Position numbers and translations under genes: made by a program
In this document: piece by piece, positions 51,170 through 59,348 of the stretch
How the letters are laid out: every line of letters begins with the position of its first letter
Position numbering within the stretch: the stretch's first letter is position 1
DNA from: Lachnospiraceae bacterium XBB2008
Lineage (GTDB): Bacteria; Bacillota; Clostridia; Lachnospirales; Lachnospiraceae
DNA: 64,000 nt
Direction: 5' to 3'
Assembly (NCBI GenBank): GCA_900102235.1
Contig: FMVL01000004.1
Coordinates: 444,822-508,821 of the forward strand
Notes under the pieces: model-generated
Database searches by the model: none
Told to the model about the DNA's origin: nothing
Seen by the model: only the letters and a program-made list of their open reading frames with translations

Positions 51170-54100
51170 TCACTCCTGATCGTCCTCTTCGCGGAGTTCT
51201 TTCTCATCGCGTTTCTTCTTGGAAACGGCCCATGCTCCGAGTGCTGCGGATGATGCTCCGATCATGGTCATCATGGATGCCATCGAGCTTGCATCTCCGG
51301 TTCCGGGACTACGACGGGCTCCGAGTACCGCACCGCCCTTTCCGCGACGGGCTCCGAGTACTGCTGCCGCACCGCCATCCGTGTCAGTATCGGTATCGGT
51401 GTCAGTGTCAGTATCAGTATCTGTGTCGGTATCGGTGTCGGTATCAGTATCTGTATCGGTATCGGTGTCAGTATCAGTATCTGTATCGGTATCAGTATCT
51501 GAATCAGAGTCTGAATCAGAGTCCGTATCGGATTCCGAAATCCTGTATGTACGTCTTACCCACTCACGATATCTGAGGTCCGTAGTAGATCTCTTGAAGT
51601 TGATCGTGTAAGTGAAGTCCGGATCAACTTCGGAAGAATCATACTTCACATTTGCCTTTGTTTCACCGAGTACATCAACGTCACCGCTGTAAGTCTTAAC
51701 AAGTGTGGTTTCAGCGGTTGCTGACTTGTTGTCAACTACATTAGTCTTGGCGGATCCGGTCAGATTGTCCAGAACTATGACATTTGCAGTTGCCTCTTTA
51801 TCATCGGCCACTGTAGCCTGAGCGGTAGCTTTCCTGATGTCTACAACCTTAGGTGTAGCGCTCGCTATCCTGTTGTCTACAACATTGGCTGTTGCCTCAG
51901 CAGACTTGTTATCCGATACCGTGATCGTTGCCGTAGCTGACTTGTTGTCCTCTATCTTGACATCGGCTGTTCCGGTATAAGAAACACTGGCATCTACGGT
52001 TACTTCCTTCTTGGTTCCGGCAACCTCATACATCTTGGTAGCTGTCTGGGTCTGCTTTTCAACCTTGAACAGTTCCTTTGTGCGATATACTTCGGTCATG
52101 TTCCATGTCATATCACATGCAGTCGAATGCCATTCTCCGCCATAATTGTCGAATTTGTCACATACAACCTGGCCTTCAGAAACCTTATCTTTAACAACGC
52201 CGACTGTAGCTTTGGGGGCAATGAGCACACCGGTAAAGTTTTTCAGATTGATCTTGCCGGAATAGTCTCCAAAGTCAAACACTATCTGCTGAGGATTAAG
52301 TTCCTTCTGGCCGGCCCTGATACCATCCCAACCGCCGTCACCATATATCGGATTATGATCGAGTCTGTAAGATTCACCGAAATTAATTTCCGTACCGGCA
52401 TTCGAGCAATCTACGATAACATACGCATAACCATTATCATTATTATGAATACGCAGGTTATCATCTATATCACCTGAATTGATCCTTACCTCCTTATAAG
52501 TATCCGTCTTGGCAACAGACCTAAGTGCTTCTACAACTTCATTAAAAGCTTCGGTATCAGACTTGCCCACATTGAGTTTTGAAACAGTATCTCCCCACCT
52601 GTTTACTCCGGCTGTGTTCTTATATTCCTGTGTATAGTATGATTGCTTATGCAGACCGGCCTGATCTCCGCCGTCTATATCTCTGGCACCGATTTTGTTA
52701 TTATGCGTATCAACATTACCAAACACAAGGAAATTGGCTGATAAAGCTGATGTGGTACTCAGGTCTTTTGTAATTATGCTGAACTGGCCAAGGTTAAGCG
52801 TCTTCTCACCAAGATCTATCGGAATGGTCAGACCGGAATCAAGGTTCCACTGCTTATTCTGAACGATATCCATACCCGGATGAGTTCGTTCATATTCCTG
52901 AAGATCGCTATAGTTTGCAGGCATGATCGATGACCATTCTAACCATTTACCCTCCTGGAGACTGCGTCCTGCTTTTATATCATCATCTGTTGCCTCAGTT
53001 ATCCTGTAGTATATCTTAGCCTTAGTTACCGGATCCTCCTCATAATGATAGGTAATTCCGTCAACTTCTATTGTCCGAAGCTTCTCTATGATATCTATTC
53101 TCTTATCTGTGACTGTCCAGGTTCCGGAGTCACTATAGCCATAATACTCTCTTGAGATCTTCGCATCGGCAAATCCATTCTTAATGAGCTCTGCAATTTT
53201 GGTATTTGCATCAGCAAGGCTTGAAAATGCCTGATCGCCCTTGAACTCGATAGTTACCACATTTACATTCTCTGAATCAGCCAATCCGGCGATCACAGTT
53301 GCAAGGTCACCATCAACTACGTGCTTCTCACCGCCTTGTACATATGAAACCACAGTTGTGTCGTTTACTTTGCTTACATTGAATGTAACGTCCTTAATGT
53401 TCTCTACGCCGCCGAAAGCATTCGTATTTTCTTTAACAGTTCCAAGCTTGACTGTTGACGTGGAGCCATCCTTGTTCGTTACTTTAGCGGTAAATGTCTT
53501 GGAATCAAATTCCAGAGTACCTGCCGCTATCTTTGTCTCGATCCTGGACTTGATATCAGCAAGAGCATTCTTCTGCGGCTGTGTAAGCCCGGTCTCGGAT
53601 CCGGTGTATGTCACCACCTTTTCTCCGCTATCGGTCTGGCTGATGGTGAAATGCGCATTATTTAAGAAATCATATGCTTTAGCAGCATCATCAACCGAGA
53701 AACTGAACCCGATTGCTTTATTATCCGTGCCCTTAACCGATGTTGTGCAGGTTGCATCACTGTTTGTATAATTATCGATCGTACCATCATCGACATAACC
53801 CTTGATCATGGCAATAGTGGATGTAAGCGCTTTCTCCTCGGCTTCCGTAAGTACCTCATCCTCTTTGGCAGGAACATATTCTACAGCCATCTTACCGTTA
53901 TCTTTCTGGGTGATCTTGAAAGTAGCATTATTCAGGAAGTCATAGTTGCCGTTCGGATCCACCATATTGTAACTGAATGAGATAAACTCGTCGGTTCCCG
54001 CCTTCTTGACGGTAGTGGTTCCGCTTATATCGCTGCTTGAGTATGTAAGAGTTCCCTTCTCGATAGCGGTCTCGATATGCTCGATGACATCGTCAATAGC

Positions 54101-57100
54101 ATCCAGTTTTGCCTGTGAGAAGCCAGTGGTATCTCCTCTGTAAGTAACAACCTTATCGCCAGTATCGATCTGTTTGATGTCAAACTTAGCGCCCTTAAGG
54201 AAGTCATAGACACCATTCTCATCTTCTACAGTGAAGCTGAATTTGATCTCTTTTCCATCCTCGCCGACAACAGTCGTGGTTCCGCTAACATCACTGTTGG
54301 TATATGCGATCGTGCCGTTCATGACCTCTAACTTGATATTTGCTGCGGTCAGAATAGCTGCTGATCTCTTGGCATCAGGAAGAGCCTTCAGGTCACCGTC
54401 ATATGAAACTGTCATTTCACCGTTTTCGTCCTGAGTGATGATGAAAGAAGCAGTATTCAGGAAGTCATAGATTCCATCTGCATCCTGCACGCTGAATTCG
54501 AATGAGATATACTCGTCGGAATCATTCTTCTTAACGGTAGTGGTTCCCTTTACAGTACTGCTTGCGTACTCGAGAGTACCGCCCTTGATCTTTTCTTTGA
54601 TCTTACCGATGACATCTTCAAGGGCATCCTTCTCCTCATCAGAAAGGTCTTCGGTGGATCCTTTGTATATTACAGTCGCTTCGTCGGCATCATCAGCTTT
54701 CACGATGTCAAACCTGGCATCTTTAAGGAAGTCGTAGTAACCGTGCTCATCTATTACGGGGAAACTGAACTCGATCTCTTTTCCGTCTGTGTTCTTAACG
54801 GTAGTGGTTCCGGTAATCCTGCTGCCGGTATATGTGATCGTTCCACCCTTAATGAAGCCCTGGATCTGCGCGATCGTAGTAGCAAGAGCTCTCTCCTGGG
54901 CTTCTGAAAGCGTAGCGCCCTCTACTTTATAAACATAGTCCACATGCATATCACCGTCATCTGTCTGAGATATGGTGAAATCAACATCTTTCAGGAAGTC
55001 ATAGTCGCCATCTTTGTCGATTACATTGAATTCAAATGTGATAAATTCATCAGAACCTTTCTTCTTAACCGTAGTGGTTCCCTTCACATCGCTGCTTACA
55101 TATGCGAGTGTTCCGCCTTTGATAGCGTCCTTGATCTTAAGGATCGTATCTGCAAGAGCTTCTTTCTCCGCTTCTGAAAGTTTGGTCACATCTCCGGTGT
55201 ATGTTACTTCCTTATCGCCGTTGCCAACCTGTGCGATCTCGAACTCTGCGTTCTTAAGGAAGTCATAGTTCTTGTTCTCGCTGATGATCTTACCGTTTTC
55301 ATCTTTAACGGCCGGTACATTGAAGCTGAACCCTATCTCTTTTCCGTCAGTGCCCTTAACGGTAGTGGTTCCGCTCACATCGCTGCTTGCATATGCGATC
55401 TTGCCGTCCTTGATCGCTTCCGTGATCTGATCTAAAGCATCCTGCAGAGCGATCTTCTCGCCGGGCTTAAGGTCACTCTCTTTTCCGTCATATGTAACTA
55501 CCTTGGTGCCGTCATCCTCCTGAGTGATGATGAACTTTGCGCCGTCGAGGAAGTCATAATCGCCGTTTTCATCATTCTTATCGAAGTCGAATGCGATCGC
55601 TTTTCCGTCTGCACCGGTTACGGTAGTGGTCGCGCTGATATTGGAACTTACATATGCAAGTTCAACATCCTCAACAGCCTGAATCACGAGGCTCTTAATA
55701 CCTTTGGCCACGAGCTCACTGTCTGTCAGTGAGGGCTTGGTTGCATCGTCAAAGATAAACTCAACGGTTCTGTCAGCCTTATCCTCGCCAACCTGGGTGA
55801 TCTTGAAGTAACCTGCATCGATGCCTTCAAAAGCGAGATCTGCTGCGATCTGAACATTGGAGCCGTCAATGGTATATGTGATCGGCTGAGCGTCGATCTT
55901 GCTGTTGGTGATAACGGTATTGATCGCTGAAGGATCGGTAACCTCACCTAATCTGTTGCCCTGTGCATCAACTTCATATACGACTCTGCTGTTATTCTCG
56001 GTGACTACCAGGTAATTCGCAGTCTTTGCATTTCCTTCATCATCGTATGAAGTCTCAACAACCGAGTAGGAAACAGCACCGGCCTTGTCAACATTCAGCG
56101 TGATATCATAATTCTGCTCTTTAGCTTTGACGGTCTCTTTGCCATCTGCTGCTTTGGTGATCAGATCAAAAAGAGTCTTCTCGTCGCCAAGGCTCTGAGC
56201 GGTATATGTGCTCTTAAGCTGGCCGTCCTTATCATACTGAAGGACCTTAACCACCTCAGAAGCTGTTCCGTCCTCGAGGGTTACTGTCTCGGTCTTAACT
56301 TCGAAGAGGTCGTCACCCGAAAGCATTCCTTTTTCTTCAAGAGGAACAAGGTCGGGAGTTTCAACGCCGTCAAGTTTGGCGGTTACGTCTATACCCGAAA
56401 GAGTAATGGTCGTCTGCTTGGTAACGTTACCATTACCATCTTTTTCTTCGGAATAACTGATAGTATTGCCCTCGGAATCGGTTCCGTTAGCGCCACCGTT
56501 GGCGTCGATCTCTTTTTCAAGCTCGGCTGCGATCTCCTCTGCCTCTGCGCGATCGGTCGCAGTATATGTACTGGTTTCTGTTACGGTGTGCTCGTACTCG
56601 GGATCAGCGTTTGTATCTGCATCTGCCAGTGAATCATAACTTCCGCTTGTTTCTGTATAGGTAGTAACCGTATTAACGATGGGATTACCGTTCGCATCGG
56701 TTATGGTGTTTCCGTTTACATCAACCAGAGTAGCCTGCTGTGCGGGTCCGTTCACGACGTTTGTGGTCTCTTCGGTTACCTGCTGGTAAGCGCTCGTGTT
56801 GTCCTGGTCATACTGAGTGGTAGTCTCCACAACCTCCGTATATACGGTTGCACTCGATGTGGGGAAAGTCTGCTCGTATGTACTGATCGTTGTATTTGTA
56901 GTCGAAGACTCGGTAACTACCGGGTCAAGAGTGGTCTGATCAACGAGAGTACCATAAGCGGATGCCTCTTCTGCCGTAGTGTCTGTACCGCTTTCCGCAA
57001 CGGGCTGGACACCGTCGCCTAAATCATCACCGGTGCCCTGAGACATCGGATTCTCTTCAGCTTCTACTGTCATGGTGCTTCCTGCGAATACCAGGGCACC

Positions 57101-57157
57101 TGTCATGAGGCAAAAAATACCTTCGCGAATACATTTGGGGACGTTCTTTGATTTCAT
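51170..57157 (-). CDS. Giant repeat adhesin with choice-of-anchor-like domain and non-canonical sorting signal
   Basis: 1995 residues. Signal peptide (about 12-34, IFCLMTGALVFAGSTMTVEA). Thr-rich N-terminal region (35-500). Eight tandem units of about 88 residues plus a degenerate ninth (about 500-1310), alternating two types (GTDGKEI.FSF and KK.GSDEFI.FEF). A choice-of-anchor A-like domain at about 1450-1680 (LNLGQFSIITKDLS, NFLVFGNVDTHNNKIGA, NFTGVLIAPKATVG, GGEWHS). Short DNKSATA-type repeats (about 1725-1830), an Asp/Ser/Thr stalk (about 1875-1935), two VLGARR motifs, SPGTGD (about 1954), a hydrophobic helix and a charged tail. Sortase anchoring at SPGTG is inferred; no LPxTG present. AAGGAGAGAGAG precedes the ATG. 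Probable surface adhesin. Confidence 0.9.
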   Translation of the reverse strand: MKSKNVPKCIREGIFCLMTGALVFAGSTMTVEAEENPMSQGTGDDLGDGVQPVAESGTDTTAEEASAYGTLVDQTTLDPVVTESSTTNTTISTYEQTFPTSSATVYTEVVETTTQYDQDNTSAYQQVTEETTNVVNGPAQQATLVDVNGNTITDANGNPIVNTVTTYTETSGSYDSLADADTNADPEYEHTVTETSTYTATDRAEAEEIAAELEKEIDANGGANGTDSEGNTISYSEEKDGNGNVTKQTTITLSGIDVTAKLDGVETPDLVPLEEKGMLSGDDLFEVKTETVTLEDGTASEVVKVLQYDKDGQLKSTYTAQSLGDEKTLFDLITKAADGKETVKAKEQNYDITLNVDKAGAVSYSVVETSYDDEGNAKTANYLVVTENNSRVVYEVDAQGNRLGEVTDPSAINTVITNSKIDAQPITYTIDGSNVQIAADLAFEGIDAGYFKITQVGEDKADRTVEFIFDDATKPSLTDSELVAKGIKSLVIQAVEDVELAYVSSNISATTTVTGADGKAIAFDFDKNDENGDYDFLDGAKFIITQEDDGTKVVTYDGKESDLKPGEKIALQDALDQITEAIKDGKIAYASSDVSGTTTVKGTDGKEIGFSFNVPAVKDENGKIISENKNYDFLKNAEFEIAQVGNGDKEVTYTGDVTKLSEAEKEALADTILKIKDAIKGGTLAYVSSDVKGTTTVKKKGSDEFITFEFNVIDKDGDYDFLKDVDFTISQTDDGDMHVDYVYKVEGATLSEAQERALATTIAQIQGFIKGGTITYTGSRITGTTTVKNTDGKEIEFSFPVIDEHGYYDFLKDARFDIVKADDADEATVIYKGSTEDLSDEEKDALEDVIGKIKEKIKGGTLEYASSTVKGTTTVKKNDSDEYISFEFSVQDADGIYDFLNTASFIITQDENGEMTVSYDGDLKALPDAKRSAAILTAANIKLEVMNGTIAYTNSDVSGTTTVVGEDGKEIKFSFTVEDENGVYDFLKGAKFDIKQIDTGDKVVTYRGDTTGFSQAKLDAIDDVIEHIETAIEKGTLTYSSSDISGTTTVKKAGTDEFISFSYNMVDPNGNYDFLNNATFKITQKDNGKMAVEYVPAKEDEVLTEAEEKALTSTIAMIKGYVDDGTIDNYTNSDATCTTSVKGTDNKAIGFSFSVDDAAKAYDFLNNAHFTISQTDSGEKVVTYTGSETGLTQPQKNALADIKSRIETKIAAGTLEFDSKTFTAKVTNKDGSTSTVKLGTVKENTNAFGGVENIKDVTFNVSKVNDTTVVSYVQGGEKHVVDGDLATVIAGLADSENVNVVTIEFKGDQAFSSLADANTKIAELIKNGFADAKISREYYGYSDSGTWTVTDKRIDIIEKLRTIEVDGITYHYEEDPVTKAKIYYRITEATDDDIKAGRSLQEGKWLEWSSIMPANYSDLQEYERTHPGMDIVQNKQWNLDSGLTIPIDLGEKTLNLGQFSIITKDLSTTSALSANFLVFGNVDTHNNKIGARDIDGGDQAGLHKQSYYTQEYKNTAGVNRWGDTVSKLNVGKSDTEAFNEVVEALRSVAKTDTYKEVRINSGDIDDNLRIHNNDNGYAYVIVDCSNAGTEINFGESYRLDHNPIYGDGGWDGIRAGQKELNPQQIVFDFGDYSGKINLKNFTGVLIAPKATVGVVKDKVSEGQVVCDKFDNYGGEWHSTACDMTWNMTEVYRTKELFKVEKQTQTATKMYEVAGTKKEVTVDASVSYTGTADVKIEDNKSATATITVSDNKSAEATANVVDNRIASATPKVVDIRKATAQATVADDKEATANVIVLDNLTGSAKTNVVDNKSATAETTLVKTYSGDVDVLGETKANVKYDSSEVDPDFTYTINFKRSTTDLRYREWVRRTYRISESDTDSDSDSDSDTDTDTDTDTDTDTDTDTDTDTDTDTDTDTDTDTDTDTDTDGGAAAVLGARRGKGGAVLGARRSPGTGDASSMASMMTMIGASSAALGAWAVSKKKRDEKELREEDDQE
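51379..51537. repeat. Hexamer-type repeat coding for the Asp-Thr/Asp-Ser stalk
   Basis: Imperfect GTATCG/GTGTCA/GTATCA hexamers, about 26 units, coding alternating Asp and Thr or Ser. The unit is a multiple of three bases, so length changes would keep frame. The same stalk coding recurs at 63562-63692. Confidence 0.9.
53460..55680. repeat. Eight 88-residue tandem repeats of the adhesin
   Basis: Units begin near AYxSSxxxGTTTVK and include YDFLxxAxFxI and a helical end (about 264 bp each). Units alternate between an A type (TDGKEI) and a B type (GSDEFI), so the true period is two units, about 530 bp. Diverged at DNA level, so the array is old. Confidence 0.85.
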
Positions 57158-57427
57158 CTCTCTCTCCTTATAACTGGTTAGTCTGCTTTACCCTACGTGG
57201 TCCTCATTGTGGTCAGGTCTGTTGAGTCATATTACGAAACTTAACGAAAATCTACGAAACTTTCGAAAACGTTTAAGTTTTTGCAACCACTGTTTAGTGT
57301 TCTAATATACAAGACGTGGGATGTCGACATAATGGTCCAGAAACTTTATAAGTAAACATTCACATTTTTAGTGCGCGGGAATTGGGCAATATGACGAATG
57401 AGATGATTTGGGACAAGGCTGCGATCT
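57158..57427. other. Adhesin upstream region with no gene
   Basis: Holds the adhesin leader, the CGAAA iterons (57235-57268) and AT-rich DNA up to a decayed nuclease end (57428). TATTACGAAA at 57230 reads TAATA on the minus strand and could be a -10. No ORF is convincing. Confidence 0.6.
57235..57268 (-). promoter_or_regulatory. Four ACGAAA/TTTCGT boxes upstream of the adhesin
   Basis: CGAAA occurs at 57235, 57245, 57255 and 57264, spaced 10, 10 and 9 bp (one helical turn each), 75-110 bp before the adhesin ATG. Suggests a protein binding along one face of DNA. Pattern seen directly; role inferred. Confidence 0.5.
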
Positions 57428-57481
57428 CGTATTGCTGAACTTGAAAAAGAGCTTGCCGACCTCAAGAAAGGAAAAACGTGA
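57428..57481 (+). pseudogene. Decayed 3' end of an Rpn/PD-(D/E)XK nuclease gene
   Basis: Reads RIAELEKELADLKKGKT then stop, closely matching the C-terminal coiled coil of the intact nuclease at 61269 (IAELEKENAELRKLLASK). Nothing of the upstream catalytic domain remains. A GAGCCGCAT shortly after (57503) recalls the hairpin that follows the intact gene. Confidence 0.65.
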
Positions 57482-57592
57482 GGTATAACCGTAACGTTTT
57501 TGAGCCGCATAAGAAAAGGACTCTGGGCCCTTCGTTTTCAACAATGGGTCGAGTCCACTCTTATGATTAGTATACACCCTTACGCCCGAGTG

Positions 57593-57982
57593 TCAATGGG
57601 GTTCTGGAAATTCTATAAGCCGTAAACCCTTAGTAATCACAACAATTCTCTTTATTCGTTGTTTCGTATCAAAGTTATGTTTAATCTGCGACAAGCATCG
57701 ATTTTCAGGTATTCGTATCCATCTGAGATCAAGGATAATGTTACTCGATTGCTTCTCTGCCTTTTTAATGATTTTCTCGATGGTTCTCTTCCCCTCTCCC
57801 TCAGGACACTTAATCTCCCACTCAACTCCATCCATGAGAATATCAGGTCTATGTACATTAGGTATGCTACTTGGCCTTATAAACACTATATCCTTCCCCA
57901 ATACAGAAAAAAACTTTGCGGTTTCGAACTCATGCGGTTCCGGAGGAATATTCAGTTGTGATATATCTATAATTCCATTCAC
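57593..57982 (-). CDS. PD-(D/E)XK nuclease-like protein resembling CdiA C-terminal tRNases
   Basis: 129 residues, stand-alone, with no signal or membrane segment. HEFETAKFFSVLGKDIVFIRP leads to HRPDILMDGVEWEIKCPEG, a PD-(D/E)XK core with Asp47, Glu56 and Lys58, then IEKIIKKAEKQSSNIILDLR with the Gln often found in motif IV. This matches the tRNA-nuclease toxin domain of contact-dependent inhibition CdiA proteins, here as a free-standing protein. It follows a 70-residue XRE regulator with a 4-bp overlap (57979), so the two are co-translated like a toxin-antitoxin pair. No CdiI-like immunity gene is recognisable. Activity on tRNA is inferred from the family. Confidence 0.72.
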   Translation of the reverse strand: MNGIIDISQLNIPPEPHEFETAKFFSVLGKDIVFIRPSSIPNVHRPDILMDGVEWEIKCPEGEGKRTIEKIIKKAEKQSSNIILDLRWIRIPENRCLSQIKHNFDTKQRIKRIVVITKGLRLIEFPEPH

Positions 57983-58191
57983 TTATCTTCCCGATCTCTG
58001 ATATTGGATTTCCTGACCTTCTCCATCCGGATATAATAGGCCAAAAGCCTGATCAAATAATCCGGCGCATGCCTTCCGTCTCGCTCCCACTCCGACATAG
58101 TCCTGTATGGAATATCAAAATACTCGCAAAACTCTTTACGGTTCATACCGGTATTTTCGCGTAGTTTTCGAATTTCTTCAGCTTTATTCAT
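57979..58191 (-). CDS. XRE-family helix-turn-helix regulator
   Basis: 70 residues, a single HTH domain: IRKLRENTGMNRKEFCEYFD, then IPYRTMSEWERDGRHAPDYL as recognition region, and a basic tail (MEKVRKSNIRDREDK). AAAGGA precedes the ATG. Overlaps the nuclease-like gene by 4 bp. Two near-identical 13-bp palindromes upstream (58213-58225, 58251-58263) are likely its own operators. It may act as antitoxin as well as repressor, but no dedicated toxin-binding domain can be seen. Confidence 0.85.
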   Translation of the reverse strand: MNKAEEIRKLRENTGMNRKEFCEYFDIPYRTMSEWERDGRHAPDYLIRLLAYYIRMEKVRKSNIRDREDK

Positions 58192-58212
58192 ATCGATTCC
58201 TTTCGCAAAAAG

Positions 58213-58263
58213 AACACATTGTGTTTATATGCTACCATATATCCGGCAGGAACACAATGTGTT
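58213..58263 (-). promoter_or_regulatory. Paired palindromic operators of the XRE-nuclease pair
   Basis: AACACATTGTGTT (58213-58225) and AACACAATGTGTT (58251-58263), each a perfect 6+1+6 palindrome, centres 38 bp apart, starting 22 bp before the regulator's ATG. Between them on the minus strand lie TATATGG and CATATAAA, possible -10 boxes. Confidence 0.75.
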
Positions 58264-58310
58264 TATTATTTAACGTTATACTCTTGTCTTATGCGGTAAA
58301 ATATGCTACA

Positions 58311-58420
58311 TTCATAATCACTCAATTCATGAGTGACTGAGGAGGATTCATCCTCCTGCGGAGGCATTAGCCTCTGTGATTCCAAACAACGCCCTTCATA
58401 TAACCGCCGTTTATTCCGGT
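58311..58420 (+). repeat. Triple-hairpin intergenic element, copy A
   Basis: Hairpin 1 CACTCA/TGAGTG (58319-58335), hairpin 2 GGAGGAT/ATCCTCC (58341-58356), hairpin 3 GAGGC-ATTA-GCCTC (58361-58374), then a conserved tail (ATTCCAAACAACGCCC, CCGCCG, ATTCCGG). Copies B, C and D are at 59162, 60432 and 61088. No coding capacity is conserved across all copies. Confidence 0.88.
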
Positions 58421-58486
58421 AATCTCCATCTATTAATCCGGGATCGGACGGCACATTTTAAAGCATACAATAAATGCTTGCCGCTC

Positions 58487-58533
58487 ATATGCAACTATAT
58501 TTAGTTGCATATCACGAGTGGTAATAGTATACT
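58487..58533 (+). promoter_or_regulatory. Promoter and operator of hicAB
   Basis: A 10-bp inverted repeat ATATGCAACT/AGTTGCATAT (58487-58512) overlaps the -35 TTGCAT (58505-58510); spacer 17 bp; -10 TATACT (58528-58533). HicB-type antitoxins repress from such sites. Confidence 0.75.
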
Positions 58534-58551
58534 ACAAATAGGAGGATTAGT

Positions 58552-58809
58552 TTGAGTCAGAAGAAAAAACTAATAGCCAAGTTATTAAGTAATCCAAAGG
58601 ATTTTACATTTGAAGAAGCAGAAACACTACTGGGATACTTCTCTTACACCAAAAACAACAAAGGCAAAACCAGCGGCTCACGCGTGTCATATGTAAGCGA
58701 GAAATACCGTACTGTTATTACACTACACAGACCTCATCCCAGGAAAGAGCTACTTGAATATCAAGTCAAGCAGTTAGTTGAACTGTTGAAACAGGAAGGA
58801 TTGATATGA
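58552..58809 (+). CDS. hicA: HicA-like toxin
   Basis: 85 residues from a TTG start with GGAGG seven bases upstream. KLIAKLLSNPKDFTFEEAET, then a short loop with GKTSGSRVSYVSE and the ITLHRPHPRKELLEYQVKQL block; this matches the HicA variant in which LHRPHP carries the catalytic His and the GSRV part replaces the usual GSHH. Double-stranded-RNA-binding-like mRNA interferase. The ATG of hicB overlaps its stop (ATGA). Uses its own promoter at 58505-58533. Confidence 0.87.
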   Translation: MSQKKKLIAKLLSNPKDFTFEEAETLLGYFSYTKNNKGKTSGSRVSYVSEKYRTVITLHRPHPRKELLEYQVKQLVELLKQEGLI

Positions 58810-59150
58810 AAAACACAATGGAATACAGAGGATATATCGGAAGTGTTGAATTCTCTGAAACAGACGGCGTTTTTTTCGGCCAGGTGCAAGGGATAAGATC
58901 TCTGATATCATACGAAGGCGAAAATGCAAAAGAACTTATCGACGGGTTTCATAATGCCGTTGATGAGTACTATGATCAATGCGTGACCCATGGCACAAAA
59001 CCCGAGGTAGCCTATAAAGGAAGTCTTAATATCAGATTGGGAGGCGACCTGCACCGCCGCGCTGCCGTTTATGCCATATCTCATCAGCAAAGCCTGAACA
59101 GTTTTATCGAAGACGCCGTGAAAGAAAAACTGGCTTTGGTAAACGCCTGA
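58806..59150 (+). CDS. hicB: HicB antitoxin with ribbon-helix-helix tail
   Basis: 114 residues. An N-terminal degraded RNase H-like domain (EYRGYIGSVEFSETDGVFFG, GENAKELIDGFHNAVDEYYD) and a C-terminal ribbon-helix-helix (GSLNIRLGGDLHRRAAVYAI, SLNSFIEDAVKEKL). Binds HicA and represses the operon. Four-base overlap with hicA. The pair looks intact. Confidence 0.92.
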   Translation: MKNTMEYRGYIGSVEFSETDGVFFGQVQGIRSLISYEGENAKELIDGFHNAVDEYYDQCVTHGTKPEVAYKGSLNIRLGGDLHRRAAVYAISHQQSLNSFIEDAVKEKLALVNA

Positions 59151-59161
59151 TATATGTTTAC

Positions 59162-59270
59162 TTCATAATCACTCAATTCATGAGTGACTGAGGAGGATTC
59201 ATCCTCCTGCGGAGGCATTAGCCTCTGACATTCCAAAAACGCCCTATATATTGATACCGCGTGTAATCCG
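59162..59270 (+). repeat. Triple-hairpin intergenic element, copy B
   Basis: Nearly identical to copy A for 70 bases (TTCATAATCACTC onward), then diverging after ATTCCAAAAACGCCC. Lies 11 bp after hicB and upstream of the ORF6N gene. Confidence 0.88.
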
Positions 59271-59348
59271 ATGCTCTCTATGTAATGATCCGGAATCCGA
59301 CGGCTCGTAACTGTATTATCAAAAAGTTGCATGAAGAAAGGAAATATT

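Noticed and set aside
51219..51611. Rightward ORF of 130 codons opposite the adhesin C-terminus (Ser-Val repeats)
   Set aside because: Antisense shadow of the Asp/Ser/Thr stalk; the repeat keeps all frames open.
57368..57577. Leftward 69-codon ORF upstream of the adhesin
   Set aside because: It runs antisense to the decayed nuclease end and shows no ribosome site or recognisable domain.
58266..59332. Two minus-strand ORFs (58266-58454 and 59084-59332) sharing the peptide block MPPQEDESSSVTHELSDYE
   Set aside because: The shared peptide is the translation of the repeated hairpin element. The frame is not kept in copy D (one-base insertion in hairpin 1) or in the truncated copy C, and the flanks do not match.
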